The notes under the pieces: generated by a model | Database searches by the model: none | What the model was told of the DNA's origin: nothing | The model's input: the letters and a program-made list of their open reading frames with translations, nothing else | DNA from: Phycisphaeraceae bacterium | GTDB taxonomy: Bacteria; Planctomycetota; Phycisphaerae; Phycisphaerales; SM1A02 | Length of the DNA: 64,000 nucleotides | Assembly: GCA_019636735.1 (NCBI GenBank) | Contig: JAHBWY010000003.1 | Location: 431,534 to 495,533, forward strand | Reading direction: 5' to 3' | Position numbers and translations under genes: made by a program | In this document: piece after piece, positions 36,379 through 44,348 of the stretch | Layout of the letters: every line of letters starts with the position of its first letter | Numbering within the stretch: position 1 is the stretch's first letter

Positions 36379-36999
36379 TCAGTTGCGGCCGAGTTTGGCG
36401 ATCGCCTTCGAGGTGTCCTCCCAGATCACTCGTCCGGTGAGGAGATCGGTCACGAAGATGCGAAGCTCATAGGTCCTCTGCCGGGCCCGACCATCGGTCG
36501 AATAGACGGAGAGGAACTCGCTGTTGACGGAGATCTGCGGTGCGTCGACAGCCCCCAGCGCCCCGGATTGCTGCACCGTGTTCTGGTTGAACATCGGGTC
36601 GTTGGCCAGATCCCTCGCTTCGCGCACGCTTGGGTCGAAGCCCTCGGCCGTCACCAGCGCCGCAGTGAACTGGATCTGCCCGCTGTTGAGCAGCGTGCTG
36701 CGGATGCGCGTGTTCACACTGTCGAGAGGCAGGTTCGGGTCGGCCGTCTTGTTGACCGTGTTGTTGTAGCGGGCGAGCACCGGCGGGGAATAGCGTCTGA
36801 ACGCCGCCGAGGAGAGCATCTTGTTGGTCATGCTCGCGGCGATCTCCTGGGCATCGGAGTAGTCGATCCCCATGCTGGTCACCGCTTCACGGCCGGTCGG
36901 ATCGATCCGCTTGGGCGGCTGTTCGCACCCGGCAACGAATGCGATCGGCAGGGTGAGAGCCACGAGTGCTTTGCAGGTTGAGTTCATGGTGCGTGTCAT
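36379..36999 (-). CDS. lpoB: LpoB-like lipoprotein (penicillin-binding protein activator)
   Basis: A lipoprotein of 206 residues if the ATG at 36999 is used (alternatives at 37023 and 36987). The signal peptide ends in lipobox FVAGC. The mature part contains SSAAFRRYSPPVLARYNNTV and IQFTAALVTAEGFDPSVREAR-type sequence, and RTYELRIFVTDLLTGRVIWED near the end, as in the LpoB family. LpoB in E. coli spans the periplasm to activate PBP1b. No PBP1b is in this window. It is 30 bp downstream of the YcfL gene and 10 bp upstream of the CsgG gene. Confidence 0.8.
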   Translation of the reverse strand: MTRTMNSTCKALVALTLPIAFVAGCEQPPKRIDPTGREAVTSMGIDYSDAQEIAASMTNKMLSSAAFRRYSPPVLARYNNTVNKTADPNLPLDSVNTRIRSTLLNSGQIQFTAALVTAEGFDPSVREARDLANDPMFNQNTVQQSGALGAVDAPQISVNSEFLSVYSTDGRARQRTYELRIFVTDLLTGRVIWEDTSKAIAKLGRN

Positions 37000-37029
37000 G
37001 GTTGATGAAAGAGTCGAATGCATGCGGAC

Positions 37030-37476
37030 TCAGCGGTCCCACTTCTCGAGAGTGACGCGCCAGTCATACGCCTCCGGCGTCGGTGCCGCGAATTCGATAC
37101 TGCCCTCCTGTCGCTCGGCGAGCACCTCGCGGGTCCAGGCGACCGTGCCGGCGGGAATCCTCATGCCGCTTCGATCGGTCCAGACCACCTGCCAGAGGAA
37201 CCAGAGATCACCGGCTCCCTCGTTGCGCACATTGATCTGCACAAAGGTCAGGCCATTTCGCACCTGCTCGTAGGCGGAGATCACGCGAAGTTCCGAGGCG
37301 AGGAACTGATTGTTGACCTTGTAGCTCATGTCGACCGCCTTGGGCGAAATGGGTCGACCGCTGGAGACGGTGTTGGTCGCCTTGCAGCCCCCTGCAAGGG
37401 ATGCGACCAAGCCCACAACAAGGGTTGCCGCCAGCGCGGGCACGAGACGGGAAACACGGTGGTGAGTGAAGGTCAT
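37030..37476 (-). CDS. YcfL-like (DUF1425) lipoprotein
   Basis: A 148-residue lipoprotein from ATG 37476. The signal peptide ends in lipobox LAGGC. The C-terminal 100 residues form a small beta-sandwich with VNVRNEGAGDLWFLWQVVW-like sequence, typical of DUF1425/YcfL. In E. coli ycfL sits directly upstream of lpoB, and the same order is seen here. The start overlaps the stop of the COG3014-like gene as ATGA, so the two are translationally coupled. Confidence 0.75.
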   Translation of the reverse strand: MTFTHHRVSRLVPALAATLVVGLVASLAGGCKATNTVSSGRPISPKAVDMSYKVNNQFLASELRVISAYEQVRNGLTFVQINVRNEGAGDLWFLWQVVWTDRSGMRIPAGTVAWTREVLAERQEGSIEFAAPTPEAYDWRVTLEKWDR

Positions 37477-38939
37477 GGCAGATCTCTGACAGTGCGAACG
37501 GCCCACGATTCCCCGGAAGTGTCCGAAGGATCAAGTGAGAACATATAGACGACGGTGGCTCCGGGATTGATCGACCGGACATAGACCATGACGACGCGGC
37601 CCGGAGGGAGCACGATGGACGCCGGGGCACCCGCCAAGCCCCCCGCTCCAAGAATGGAGAGTGAAATCGTATCGTTGTCAGGGCGGTCCAACTGGGCGAT
37701 CTGGGTGAACTTGCCGAGGCTCCGCCAGCTCCGAAGATCGGGCTGATTCGTGATGGCCTTGTAGAGGCTCATCGCCGCAAGAACACCGATCTGCGCCCCT
37801 GAGTTCCGCCTCGTCGCCTGCGCCGCCGCTACGGTCGCACCCTCCTTCACGGCGATCATCACCGCCGTCCTGAAGATGATCTCTGGCAGCATCCGGTCAA
37901 ACTGCGCCTGGAAGATCGCATCGTTGTTCGAGAGCGCTTCGGTCGTGACCGTCACTCCGCCGCCCGAAATCTGCGCCCCCGAGATTCCGCATGCATGCGT
38001 CTGTGGAATCGGAAGCGGAATGCTGCTGAACCCGGTCCATGGCGTCACGAGCGGAATGATGAGTGGCTGAAGGGACATGCCCTGACACGCATCGAGGAGC
38101 ACAAGCACCTGCGGACGATGGCGCGCCGTCTCGAAGGGATTCATCGCCGCCTGCGCAGCGACCACCGAGTTGTCCGGCACCATGTCACTCGTTCGGCGGA
38201 GCATCACCCGCGCACGCTCCACTTGCGTGGAGTCGCCTGTCGCCGACCACGCCATCGCCGCGATCCAACTCGCAAACGGATTCAGATACGCGGCGCCCGC
38301 GAGCGCCTCGACCGACTCTCTCGATGCCTTGAACTTCGGCGACTGCTGCACCTGCTGCACGAGAGAGGCTGCGGCACCACCGCGCCAGGAGTTGATCTCG
38401 CGTTCGACCTTCGCGATCTGGCGGCGCTGTTCAACCTCAGCATCCTGCTGCCGCTCCGCGACGCGATTGGCATAGACCGCCGCCTGCTCGATGTTGCCCA
38501 ACCAGAATTGCGCCAGCACGGAATAGGCATCAACCATGATGCGATCGGAGTAGGTCCCGCGCCAGGTCCGCATCGTCTGGTTGATGGCGATCGACCCCGC
38601 CTCCTCGGCGATGGTCGTCTTCGGTTCGTAGATCGCGAAGCGTTCCGCCCAGTCGCTGGCCCGGGCCAGGGAGCGGGCCGCCGCCTCGGGGTCACCTGCG
38701 TCGAGGGCGATCTTCCCCTGCTCGCAGAGGATCAGAAACTCATCCCTTGGCGCGGGGTCGAGGGCGAGAATCTGCTGCTTCGCCGATTGAAAGTTCCCGG
38801 CTGAATAGGCCTGAAGGGCCTCCGAGCCAGGGGTCGAACAGCCCGCGGCAGCGAGGCTCAGGCTGGCGATGATCGCAACCCGCCATGTCTGGCACCGGCA
38901 CGACAAGGTGCGTCGATCGTACCATCGAGGGTTCCCCAT
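37473..38939 (-). CDS. COG3014-like lipoprotein with TPR-like N-terminal region
   Basis: A 488-residue protein from ATG 38939, or 477 from a TTG at 38906. The signal peptide ends in lipobox AAAGC. A helical, TPR-like N-terminal half (ALQAYSAGNFQSAKQQILAL) is followed by a region of about 200 residues around a conserved LLDACQGMSLQPLIIPLVTP, matching what I recall of COG3014. COG3014, YcfL and LpoB genes commonly cluster, supporting a role in wall synthesis at the outer membrane. The ATG start is head-to-head with ffh, the two ATGs sharing one CATG. Confidence 0.65.
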   Translation of the reverse strand: MGNPRWYDRRTLSCRCQTWRVAIIASLSLAAAGCSTPGSEALQAYSAGNFQSAKQQILALDPAPRDEFLILCEQGKIALDAGDPEAAARSLARASDWAERFAIYEPKTTIAEEAGSIAINQTMRTWRGTYSDRIMVDAYSVLAQFWLGNIEQAAVYANRVAERQQDAEVEQRRQIAKVEREINSWRGGAAASLVQQVQQSPKFKASRESVEALAGAAYLNPFASWIAAMAWSATGDSTQVERARVMLRRTSDMVPDNSVVAAQAAMNPFETARHRPQVLVLLDACQGMSLQPLIIPLVTPWTGFSSIPLPIPQTHACGISGAQISGGGVTVTTEALSNNDAIFQAQFDRMLPEIIFRTAVMIAVKEGATVAAAQATRRNSGAQIGVLAAMSLYKAITNQPDLRSWRSLGKFTQIAQLDRPDNDTISLSILGAGGLAGAPASIVLPPGRVVMVYVRSINPGATVVYMFSLDPSDTSGESWAVRTVRDLP

Positions 38940-40431
38940 GTTCGAATCACTGACAACGCGATTCGGTGATGTCTTCCGTCGACTTTCGGGTCGAGGCCGT
39001 CTGACCGAAGAAAATGTCCGCGAAGCGATGACCGAGGTCCGCACGGCGCTCCTTGAGGCCGATGTGCACCAGGAGGTCGTCAAGGTCTTCTGCGAACGCG
39101 TCCTCAAGGAAGCCGTCGGTCGCGAAGTCACGAAGACGCTGAAGCCCGGCGAGGAGTTCGTCGGCATCGTCAACTCCGAGCTCATCAAGCTGATGGGCGC
39201 CGAGGAGCGCGGGCTCATGCTGGTCGAGCCCGGCCCGACGATCGTGATGATGTGCGGTCTCCAGGGCAGCGGCAAGACGACCACCTGCGGCAAGCTCACG
39301 GCGTGGCTGAAGGCGCAGGGTCGCAGCGTGATGGTTGCCGCCGCGGATCTTCAGCGCCCCGCGGCCGTCGAACAGCTTCGCACCGTCGTCGATCAGGTGG
39401 CGGCGGAAGCGCGCGGCTCGGCGCGCATCGCCTTCTACGGCGAGCCGGAGCGCTGCGCCGAGTACGGGCAGGCCGTCGGTGTCGCCGTCGGCGTCTGTCA
39501 GCGGGCGCTCAAGCGCGCCCGAGACGAGCGCTTCGATGTGCTCATCCTCGACACCGCGGGCCGACTCCATGTCAACGATGAGCTGATGCGCGAGCTCGAG
39601 GCGGTGAAGCGCTCGGTCGAGCCGCACCAGATCCTGCTCGTGGTCGACGCGATGACCGGACAGGATGCGGTCAACAGCGCCCGCACCTTCCACCAGCGCC
39701 TCGCCGTCGACGGCGTCATCCTCACCAAGTTCGACTCTGACACGCGCGGCGGCGCCGCCCTGTCGGTGCGCGAAGTCACCGGCGCTCCGATCAAGTTCGT
39801 CGGCATCGGTGAGCGCTACGACGCGCTTGAGCTCTTCCACCCCGACCGCATCGCGGGCCGCATCCTCGGCATGGGCGATGTCGTCAGCCTCGTCGAGAAG
39901 GCGCAGCGCGAAGTCTCCGAGGCCGACGCGGAGCGCATGGCGGAGAAGCTCGCCAAGGGCAAGTTCTCGATGGAGGACTTCCTGAAGCAGATGCGCTCCA
40001 TTCGGCGCATGGGCTCGATGAAGCAGCTTCTCGGCCTCCTGCCCGGCGTCGGCTCGATGCTGAAGGATGTCTCGATCGACGAGAAGCAGCTCGATCGTCT
40101 CGAGGGCATCATCAACTCGATGACGCGCAGGGAGCGCGACAACATCGGTCTCATCGACAAGAGTCGCATTCGTCGCATCGCCGCGGGCAGCGGCACCTCC
40201 GCCGCCGATGTGGGCCGCATGATCAAGCAGTTCGAGATGATGCAGAAGATGACGCAGCAGATGTCCGGCATGGGCATGATGGGCCGCATGAAGGCAATGC
40301 GCGACATGACCTCAGGCGGCGCCGCGGGGGCGGGCATGCCGGGGCTCGCCGGAATGCCCGGCCTCGGCAACCGCGGCTCCACGCGAACCGAGAGCATCAA
40401 GCAGCGCTTCAAGCAGCGCAAGAAGCGATGA
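38938..40431 (+). CDS. ffh: Signal recognition particle protein Ffh (SRP54)
   Basis: A 497-residue GTPase. The N domain starts MFESLTTRFGDVFRRLSGRG. The G domain has the P-loop GLQGSGKTTTCGKL, LILDTAGRLHV, TKFDSDTRGGAALS and GIGERYDALE. The methionine-rich M domain includes MMQKMTQQMSGMGMMGRMKAM. It binds signal sequences co-translationally and hands ribosomes to FtsY. GAGGG lies 6 nt before the ATG. The 4.5S RNA partner was not found in the window. Confidence 0.97.
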   Translation: MFESLTTRFGDVFRRLSGRGRLTEENVREAMTEVRTALLEADVHQEVVKVFCERVLKEAVGREVTKTLKPGEEFVGIVNSELIKLMGAEERGLMLVEPGPTIVMMCGLQGSGKTTTCGKLTAWLKAQGRSVMVAAADLQRPAAVEQLRTVVDQVAAEARGSARIAFYGEPERCAEYGQAVGVAVGVCQRALKRARDERFDVLILDTAGRLHVNDELMRELEAVKRSVEPHQILLVVDAMTGQDAVNSARTFHQRLAVDGVILTKFDSDTRGGAALSVREVTGAPIKFVGIGERYDALELFHPDRIAGRILGMGDVVSLVEKAQREVSEADAERMAEKLAKGKFSMEDFLKQMRSIRRMGSMKQLLGLLPGVGSMLKDVSIDEKQLDRLEGIINSMTRRERDNIGLIDKSRIRRIAAGSGTSAADVGRMIKQFEMMQKMTQQMSGMGMMGRMKAMRDMTSGGAAGAGMPGLAGMPGLGNRGSTRTESIKQRFKQRKKR

Positions 40432-40591
40432 TCCTGAGCGCAGGTCGCGGCGCTGTGCGTCCCGAGGTCACTGCCTCGCGCTGGCCCGCATGATCGCCGC
40501 GCCTGAATCACGACCGGGTCGCACGACGGAAAGGCCAGCGCCGCTGCACGCGAACCTCGACCTCGTCAGATAGCGCGCTCGCCCCTTGGCA

Positions 40592-40607
40592 GCAGGCAAT
40601 CGCCTGC
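40592..40607. terminator. Hairpin between convergent ffh and the Minf_1886 gene
   Basis: GCAGGC-AATC-GCCTGC forms a perfect 6-bp stem immediately beyond the minus-strand stop at 40612. No T-tract follows on either strand, so its role as a terminator is uncertain. The rest of 40432-40611 holds nothing I recognise. Confidence 0.35.
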
Positions 40608-40611
40608 GGGA

Positions 40612-41055
40612 TCAAGCCGTGGCTCGAACGGTCCCGGCGTTCCGAAGACGCGACGCCACCTGCTGGTGGCTGAAGACCTCGGCGAAGTCGTAGACCGCGC
40701 GGAAGTCGTCGATCGAGTCCTGCGGCGTCTTGCTCATCATGCCCGCGTCGATCATCGCGAAGACGATCCGACCGAAGTCATCGGTCCGCGCGATGTTCCA
40801 GTGGGCGAGGACCGCCGGCGCCATCAGCCCATACTTCAGAATCGCAAAGTCGCGCAATCCCATGCAGAGCTGCTGGCCGCTCACATGACGACCGCCATTG
40901 GGCGCCTCGGGCCCATCGGGCCGACAGGTCGACACCGTGTGGGCAAGACCCTGGCGGACGAAGTCAAAGGCGTCACGGGGATAGGGACCCGCCGCGCGGC
41001 AGATCTCATCCCAGTCAACCTCAAATGCAGGCGAGGGTGTCGCAGGATTGCTCAT
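40612..41055 (-). CDS. Minf_1886-family conserved protein
   Basis: A 147-residue soluble protein from ATG 41055, normal length for the Minf_1886 family found mainly in the PVC group. Recognisable parts are YPRDAFDFVRQGL, HVSGQQLCMGLRDFAI, YGLMAPAVLAHWNI and TDDFGRIVFAMIDAG near the C terminus. Its function is unknown. It ends convergently with ffh and starts downstream of, but separate from, the DNA glycosylase gene. Confidence 0.8.
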   Translation of the reverse strand: MSNPATPSPAFEVDWDEICRAAGPYPRDAFDFVRQGLAHTVSTCRPDGPEAPNGGRHVSGQQLCMGLRDFAILKYGLMAPAVLAHWNIARTDDFGRIVFAMIDAGMMSKTPQDSIDDFRAVYDFAEVFSHQQVASRLRNAGTVRATA

Positions 41056-41135
41056 GGGCGTGGCAACTATACCTCTGGAACCGGACCCCGTCCCTATCGG
41101 CGCGTCGCAGCGGAAAAATGCACATCCTGTCGGCG

Positions 41136-41789
41136 TTAGGCCGGCCAACGACGGCTCGACCAACTCTTCGCCCCCGCTGCACTTCCGCCCGATGCGGAGA
41201 ACTTCTCGGGGAAAGGCCGGCTCAATGCTTGACTGCCCGCCACGCCGAAGCGCAGCGGCGCGTCGCGCCATGCGCCTGCGGAGTCGATGCCGATGCGAGG
41301 CCCCACGACAATCCGCGCAGGCGCCACCGCTCGTCCGCGCTCGATGAAGAGGCGGCGACTCGTGCGAAGGTCCTCGCCGTCAAAGGACCGGTCGATCAAG
41401 AGCGCCCGGCAGAGGCGCGCCGGACCGGCGCAGCGACGCGGCGCCCCCGTCGACTGATCGAAGCCCTCGAGCGGTTCAATGGCGCGGATGAGCACGGCGC
41501 ACCCCACCCCTTCCGGCGCCGCGACCACATTCAGGCAGTGGTGCATGCCATAGACGAAGTAGACATAGGTGTGACCACCCGCCCGGTACATGCTCTCGGT
41601 GCGAGGCGTGCGACGCCCTCCCGCCGTGTGGGACCCGAGGTCCATCGCGCCGAGGTAGGCCTCGGTCTCGACGATTCGCCCCGAGAAGCGCCGCGAGCGA
41701 TCAACGCGGACCAGCACCTGTCCGAGCAGCGCTCGAGCCAGCGCGCGGGCGCCGAGGTGCCAGCGATCGAACCTCGCTGCACCGCGCAT
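41136..41789 (-). CDS. mpg: 3-methyladenine DNA glycosylase (Mpg/AAG family)
   Basis: A 217-residue protein from ATG 41789, which overlaps the upstream amidohydrolase stop by one base (TGATG). Motifs: the catalytic IVETEAYLGAMDLGSHTAGG, RTESMYRAGGHTYVYFVYGMHHCLNVV and AVLIRAIEPLEG, all typical of the eukaryote-type alkyladenine glycosylase. It excises alkylated purines. An upstream in-frame ATG at 41816 exists but lies inside the amidohydrolase. Confidence 0.95.
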   Translation of the reverse strand: MRGAARFDRWHLGARALARALLGQVLVRVDRSRRFSGRIVETEAYLGAMDLGSHTAGGRRTPRTESMYRAGGHTYVYFVYGMHHCLNVVAAPEGVGCAVLIRAIEPLEGFDQSTGAPRRCAGPARLCRALLIDRSFDGEDLRTSRRLFIERGRAVAPARIVVGPRIGIDSAGAWRDAPLRFGVAGSQALSRPFPEKFSASGGSAAGAKSWSSRRWPA

Positions 41790-43081
41790 CAGGCGGCCTC
41801 CGGGGTATGAAGCCACTCGGGGGCCGAATCGCCGAGGAGCAGCGTGCGTCGCGGATCAACTCCCGCGTTCACCCTGATCAGCCCCGGCTTCACTCCGGGC
41901 CGCAGCGAAAGGAGCGAGGGATCGATGCCCAGCACTTCCGCCGCAGCCGTCGTCGCCATCGGCAGGAGCTCCGCGAGTGACGCATGATCGCGCCTCGCAA
42001 GGAGTCTCATCTCATCGAGAGTCGAGAGGCGATCGGGCGTGTCGACACAGAGCCATCCATCGGTGCCCAGCGCCACGCGAGCGCCAGCCTCGCGGAGCGC
42101 CCGCCACGGCATGCCGCCGCGCCCGAAGTACGCCGCTGCCCTCGGGCAATAGATCGCGCCAATCTGCGCGGCGGCGAGTCGGGCGGGATCATCGGCCTCA
42201 ATCGAGTTGAGGTGGACCGCCATGACAGGCGGCGCGTCGGCGTCGCGCGACGAGCCCGCTCGCGCCGCAGAGACCTGACGACAGAACCACTCGACCGGGC
42301 GAACCCCCGAAGGAGGCGCTCCGAGTCCGCCCTCAACGGCGATCCCAAACCCTTCGAGCATGCTCCGAAGCGGTCCCCGCCCGTCCCTGAGGAACTCGAC
42401 CTCTTCGGGTGTCTCTGCCAGGTGAATCGAAAGCGGCGCGTCCGCCTGGAGCGCTGCCGCAATCACCTCGTCGCAGGTCGAATATGGTGCATGCGGCTGG
42501 ATCCCGAGCCTCAATCGAGTGCCGTCGCCCCCTTGCACATCAGGCGACTTGCCCCGCGCGGGGACCGATGCGATCGCCTCGAGCGCAGCATTCCGAGTCG
42601 CACCAACGCCGAAGACCTCGACGAACGAGACGCCCCGCAGTCCTCCCTGCTGAAGGGTCTCCATCGCTCGGCCGATGTGCTTCGCCAACGGCGCGCCGAC
42701 AATGTCACCGATGACCGCCACCCCCCCGGCCAGAGAAAGCCCCACCCCGCGAGCCATCGATGTCCGGGCGCTCTCCACATCCAACGACCGGCGAAAGTCG
42801 CGCACCCGGCCGAGCCAGCGGCCGAAGTCGCCGTCAAACGGCTCTGGCTCGAGACCGCTCAGATCGAGATGCGCATGGGCGTTCGCAAGGGCAGGAAGGA
42901 TGGCTGAGTCCGGCCACTCCCGAATGATCGCTTCGGCCGGAACTCCGACCGCCTCCGGGTGGCCCGCCGCGATGATCGCATCCCCCCGGCGAAGAACGAC
43001 ACCAGGGGCTGCGTCCACGCCCGTGGCGTCGATGACCAGTGCGGCTCGATCGAGAGTGAGGGGATGAACCCGGTCGGACAT
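41789..43081 (-). CDS. Amidohydrolase-family protein (possible adenosine-type deaminase)
   Basis: A 430-residue metal-dependent hydrolase of the COG0402/ATZ-TRZ type. The HxH metal site is in LANAHAHLDLSGL, further ligands are PHAPYS and SIHLAETPEE, and the catalytic aspartate is in ALGTDGWLCVD. Related enzymes include aminofutalosine, S-adenosylhomocysteine and guanine deaminases. The substrate cannot be set from sequence, and no menaquinone (mqn) genes are nearby. Co-transcribed and probably coupled with mpg. Confidence 0.75.
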   Translation of the reverse strand: MSDRVHPLTLDRAALVIDATGVDAAPGVVLRRGDAIIAAGHPEAVGVPAEAIIREWPDSAILPALANAHAHLDLSGLEPEPFDGDFGRWLGRVRDFRRSLDVESARTSMARGVGLSLAGGVAVIGDIVGAPLAKHIGRAMETLQQGGLRGVSFVEVFGVGATRNAALEAIASVPARGKSPDVQGGDGTRLRLGIQPHAPYSTCDEVIAAALQADAPLSIHLAETPEEVEFLRDGRGPLRSMLEGFGIAVEGGLGAPPSGVRPVEWFCRQVSAARAGSSRDADAPPVMAVHLNSIEADDPARLAAAQIGAIYCPRAAAYFGRGGMPWRALREAGARVALGTDGWLCVDTPDRLSTLDEMRLLARRDHASLAELLPMATTAAAEVLGIDPSLLSLRPGVKPGLIRVNAGVDPRRTLLLGDSAPEWLHTPEAA

Positions 43082-43151
43082 CGCCCGGAAGACTAGGGCG
43101 ATTCAGCGCCACTGGTGCACGCAACCGCATCCCGCCATACGGGGAAGTCAC

Positions 43152-43157
43152 TACACT
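43152..43157 (+). promoter_or_regulatory. Candidate -10 box (TACACT) of the OmpA-like gene
   Basis: TACACT lies 44 bp before the ATG at 43202; a clear -35 is not visible. A strong ribosome site, AGGAGG at 43191-43196, follows with 5 nt spacing to the start. Confidence 0.4.
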
Positions 43158-43201
43158 CCGCCCCTTCAGGAAGAGCGTTCCGACGGTCACAGGAGGTTTC
43201 C

Positions 43202-44068
43202 ATGAATCTGCGTTCGAAAGTCATCCGTTGCGTCGTTGCCCTTGCCGCCCTGCCACTGCTTGCCGCATGTGTCTCGCAGGAGCGCTATGACGAGTTGCTG
43301 ACCGCGTATCGCGATGTGGAGCAGCAGCTCCTGCGATCGCAGAGCGACCTTGCGACCAGTCGCGCGAACGAAGAGCGCCTGCGCAGCCAGTTGGCGCTGG
43401 CCGCCGCGGACCTCGAGCAGATGAGAGGTCTTCAGGGCGCCGACAAGGAGGCGATCGAGCGCCTTCTCGCCGACTACGACCGCCTGATGCGCGAGCTCGG
43501 CAACATCAATGTCGGCCCGCTGCCTGCGGCGCTCAACCAGGCGCTCGCGGATCTCGCGCGGCAGTTCCCCGACATGCTTCAGTTCGATGAGCGCACCGGC
43601 ATGCTGCGCTTCGCGAGCGACTTCACCTTCGACTCCGGATCGGCACAGCTCAAGCCCGGCACGAGCGCGGTCCTCGCGCGACTCGCGCAGATTCTCAACT
43701 CGTCCGAAGCGCGCCCCTTCGAGGTCAAGGTCGTCGGCCACACCGACAACCAGCCCATCAATCGCGTGCGCGATCAGCATCCGACCAACATGCACCTTTC
43801 CGCGCATCGCGCGATCTCGGTGCGAGATGCGCTCGTGCGCGATGGCGTTGCGGCCAATCGGATGCAGGTTGCTGGCTACGGCGAGTTCCGCCCGGTGGTG
43901 CCCAATGGCGCGCGAGGCGCGGCCGCGAATCGTCGCGTCGAGATCTTCCTGACGCCGCTGACCGTTCCGCTCGCCGATTTCGGCTCCGCACCGGCCCCCG
44001 CCGCTGCCACCCGAACCGCGCCGGCACCCGCACCGCGCCGCGTCGTCGATGATGAGCCGGTGAAGTAG
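43202..44068 (+). CDS. OmpA-family lipoprotein with coiled coil
   Basis: A 288-residue lipoprotein. The signal peptide ends in lipobox LLAAC (Cys about residue 20). Residues about 22-100 are a coiled coil rich in Glu, Gln and Arg. The OmpA C-terminal domain (about 130-260) binds peptidoglycan: FDSGSAQLKPG, KVVGHTDNQPINR and GYGEFRPVVPN...ANRRVEIFL. It is an RmpM/Pal-like anchor between outer membrane and wall. The tail is alanine/proline rich. It has a strong AGGAGG ribosome site. Confidence 0.9.
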   Translation: MNLRSKVIRCVVALAALPLLAACVSQERYDELLTAYRDVEQQLLRSQSDLATSRANEERLRSQLALAAADLEQMRGLQGADKEAIERLLADYDRLMRELGNINVGPLPAALNQALADLARQFPDMLQFDERTGMLRFASDFTFDSGSAQLKPGTSAVLARLAQILNSSEARPFEVKVVGHTDNQPINRVRDQHPTNMHLSAHRAISVRDALVRDGVAANRMQVAGYGEFRPVVPNGARGAAANRRVEIFLTPLTVPLADFGSAPAPAAATRTAPAPAPRRVVDDEPVK

Positions 44069-44103
44069 CGGCACTCCTGGGCTCGCCGCGTCTTTCGATC
44101 CTG

Positions 44104-44134
44104 AACGGCGTCGGTCCTTGCGACCGACGCCGTT
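44104..44134 (+). terminator. Hairpin after the OmpA-like gene
   Basis: A perfect 13-bp stem, AACGGCGTCGGTC paired with its complement around a CTTGC loop, 35 bp after the stop. There is no T-run, so it may need Rho or act as a 3' end stabiliser. The remainder of 44135-44348 contains no gene I can support. Confidence 0.5.
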
Positions 44135-44348
44135 ATCGCGCGCCGAATGCGGACTCCATGCGATTGATTGGCTCCGGATGGGCCGTTCCCTGAACGCCGC
44201 GCTCAGATTCGGCGAGTTCTCGCCGCCCCGATGCGTGCGCGCTTGAGAACCGAAGGTCGAGCGATACACTCCGACTCGTCGATCGCGGGTTCGAGGCGCC
44301 TCGCGATTGACTGGGCACCCCCGCGTCTATCACGAGAAAGAGCAGGCG

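Noticed and set aside
40432..40611. 4.5S SRP RNA next to ffh
   Set aside because: I looked for the conserved GGAAGCAGCC-type apical helix and did not find it; only a short 6-bp hairpin is present.
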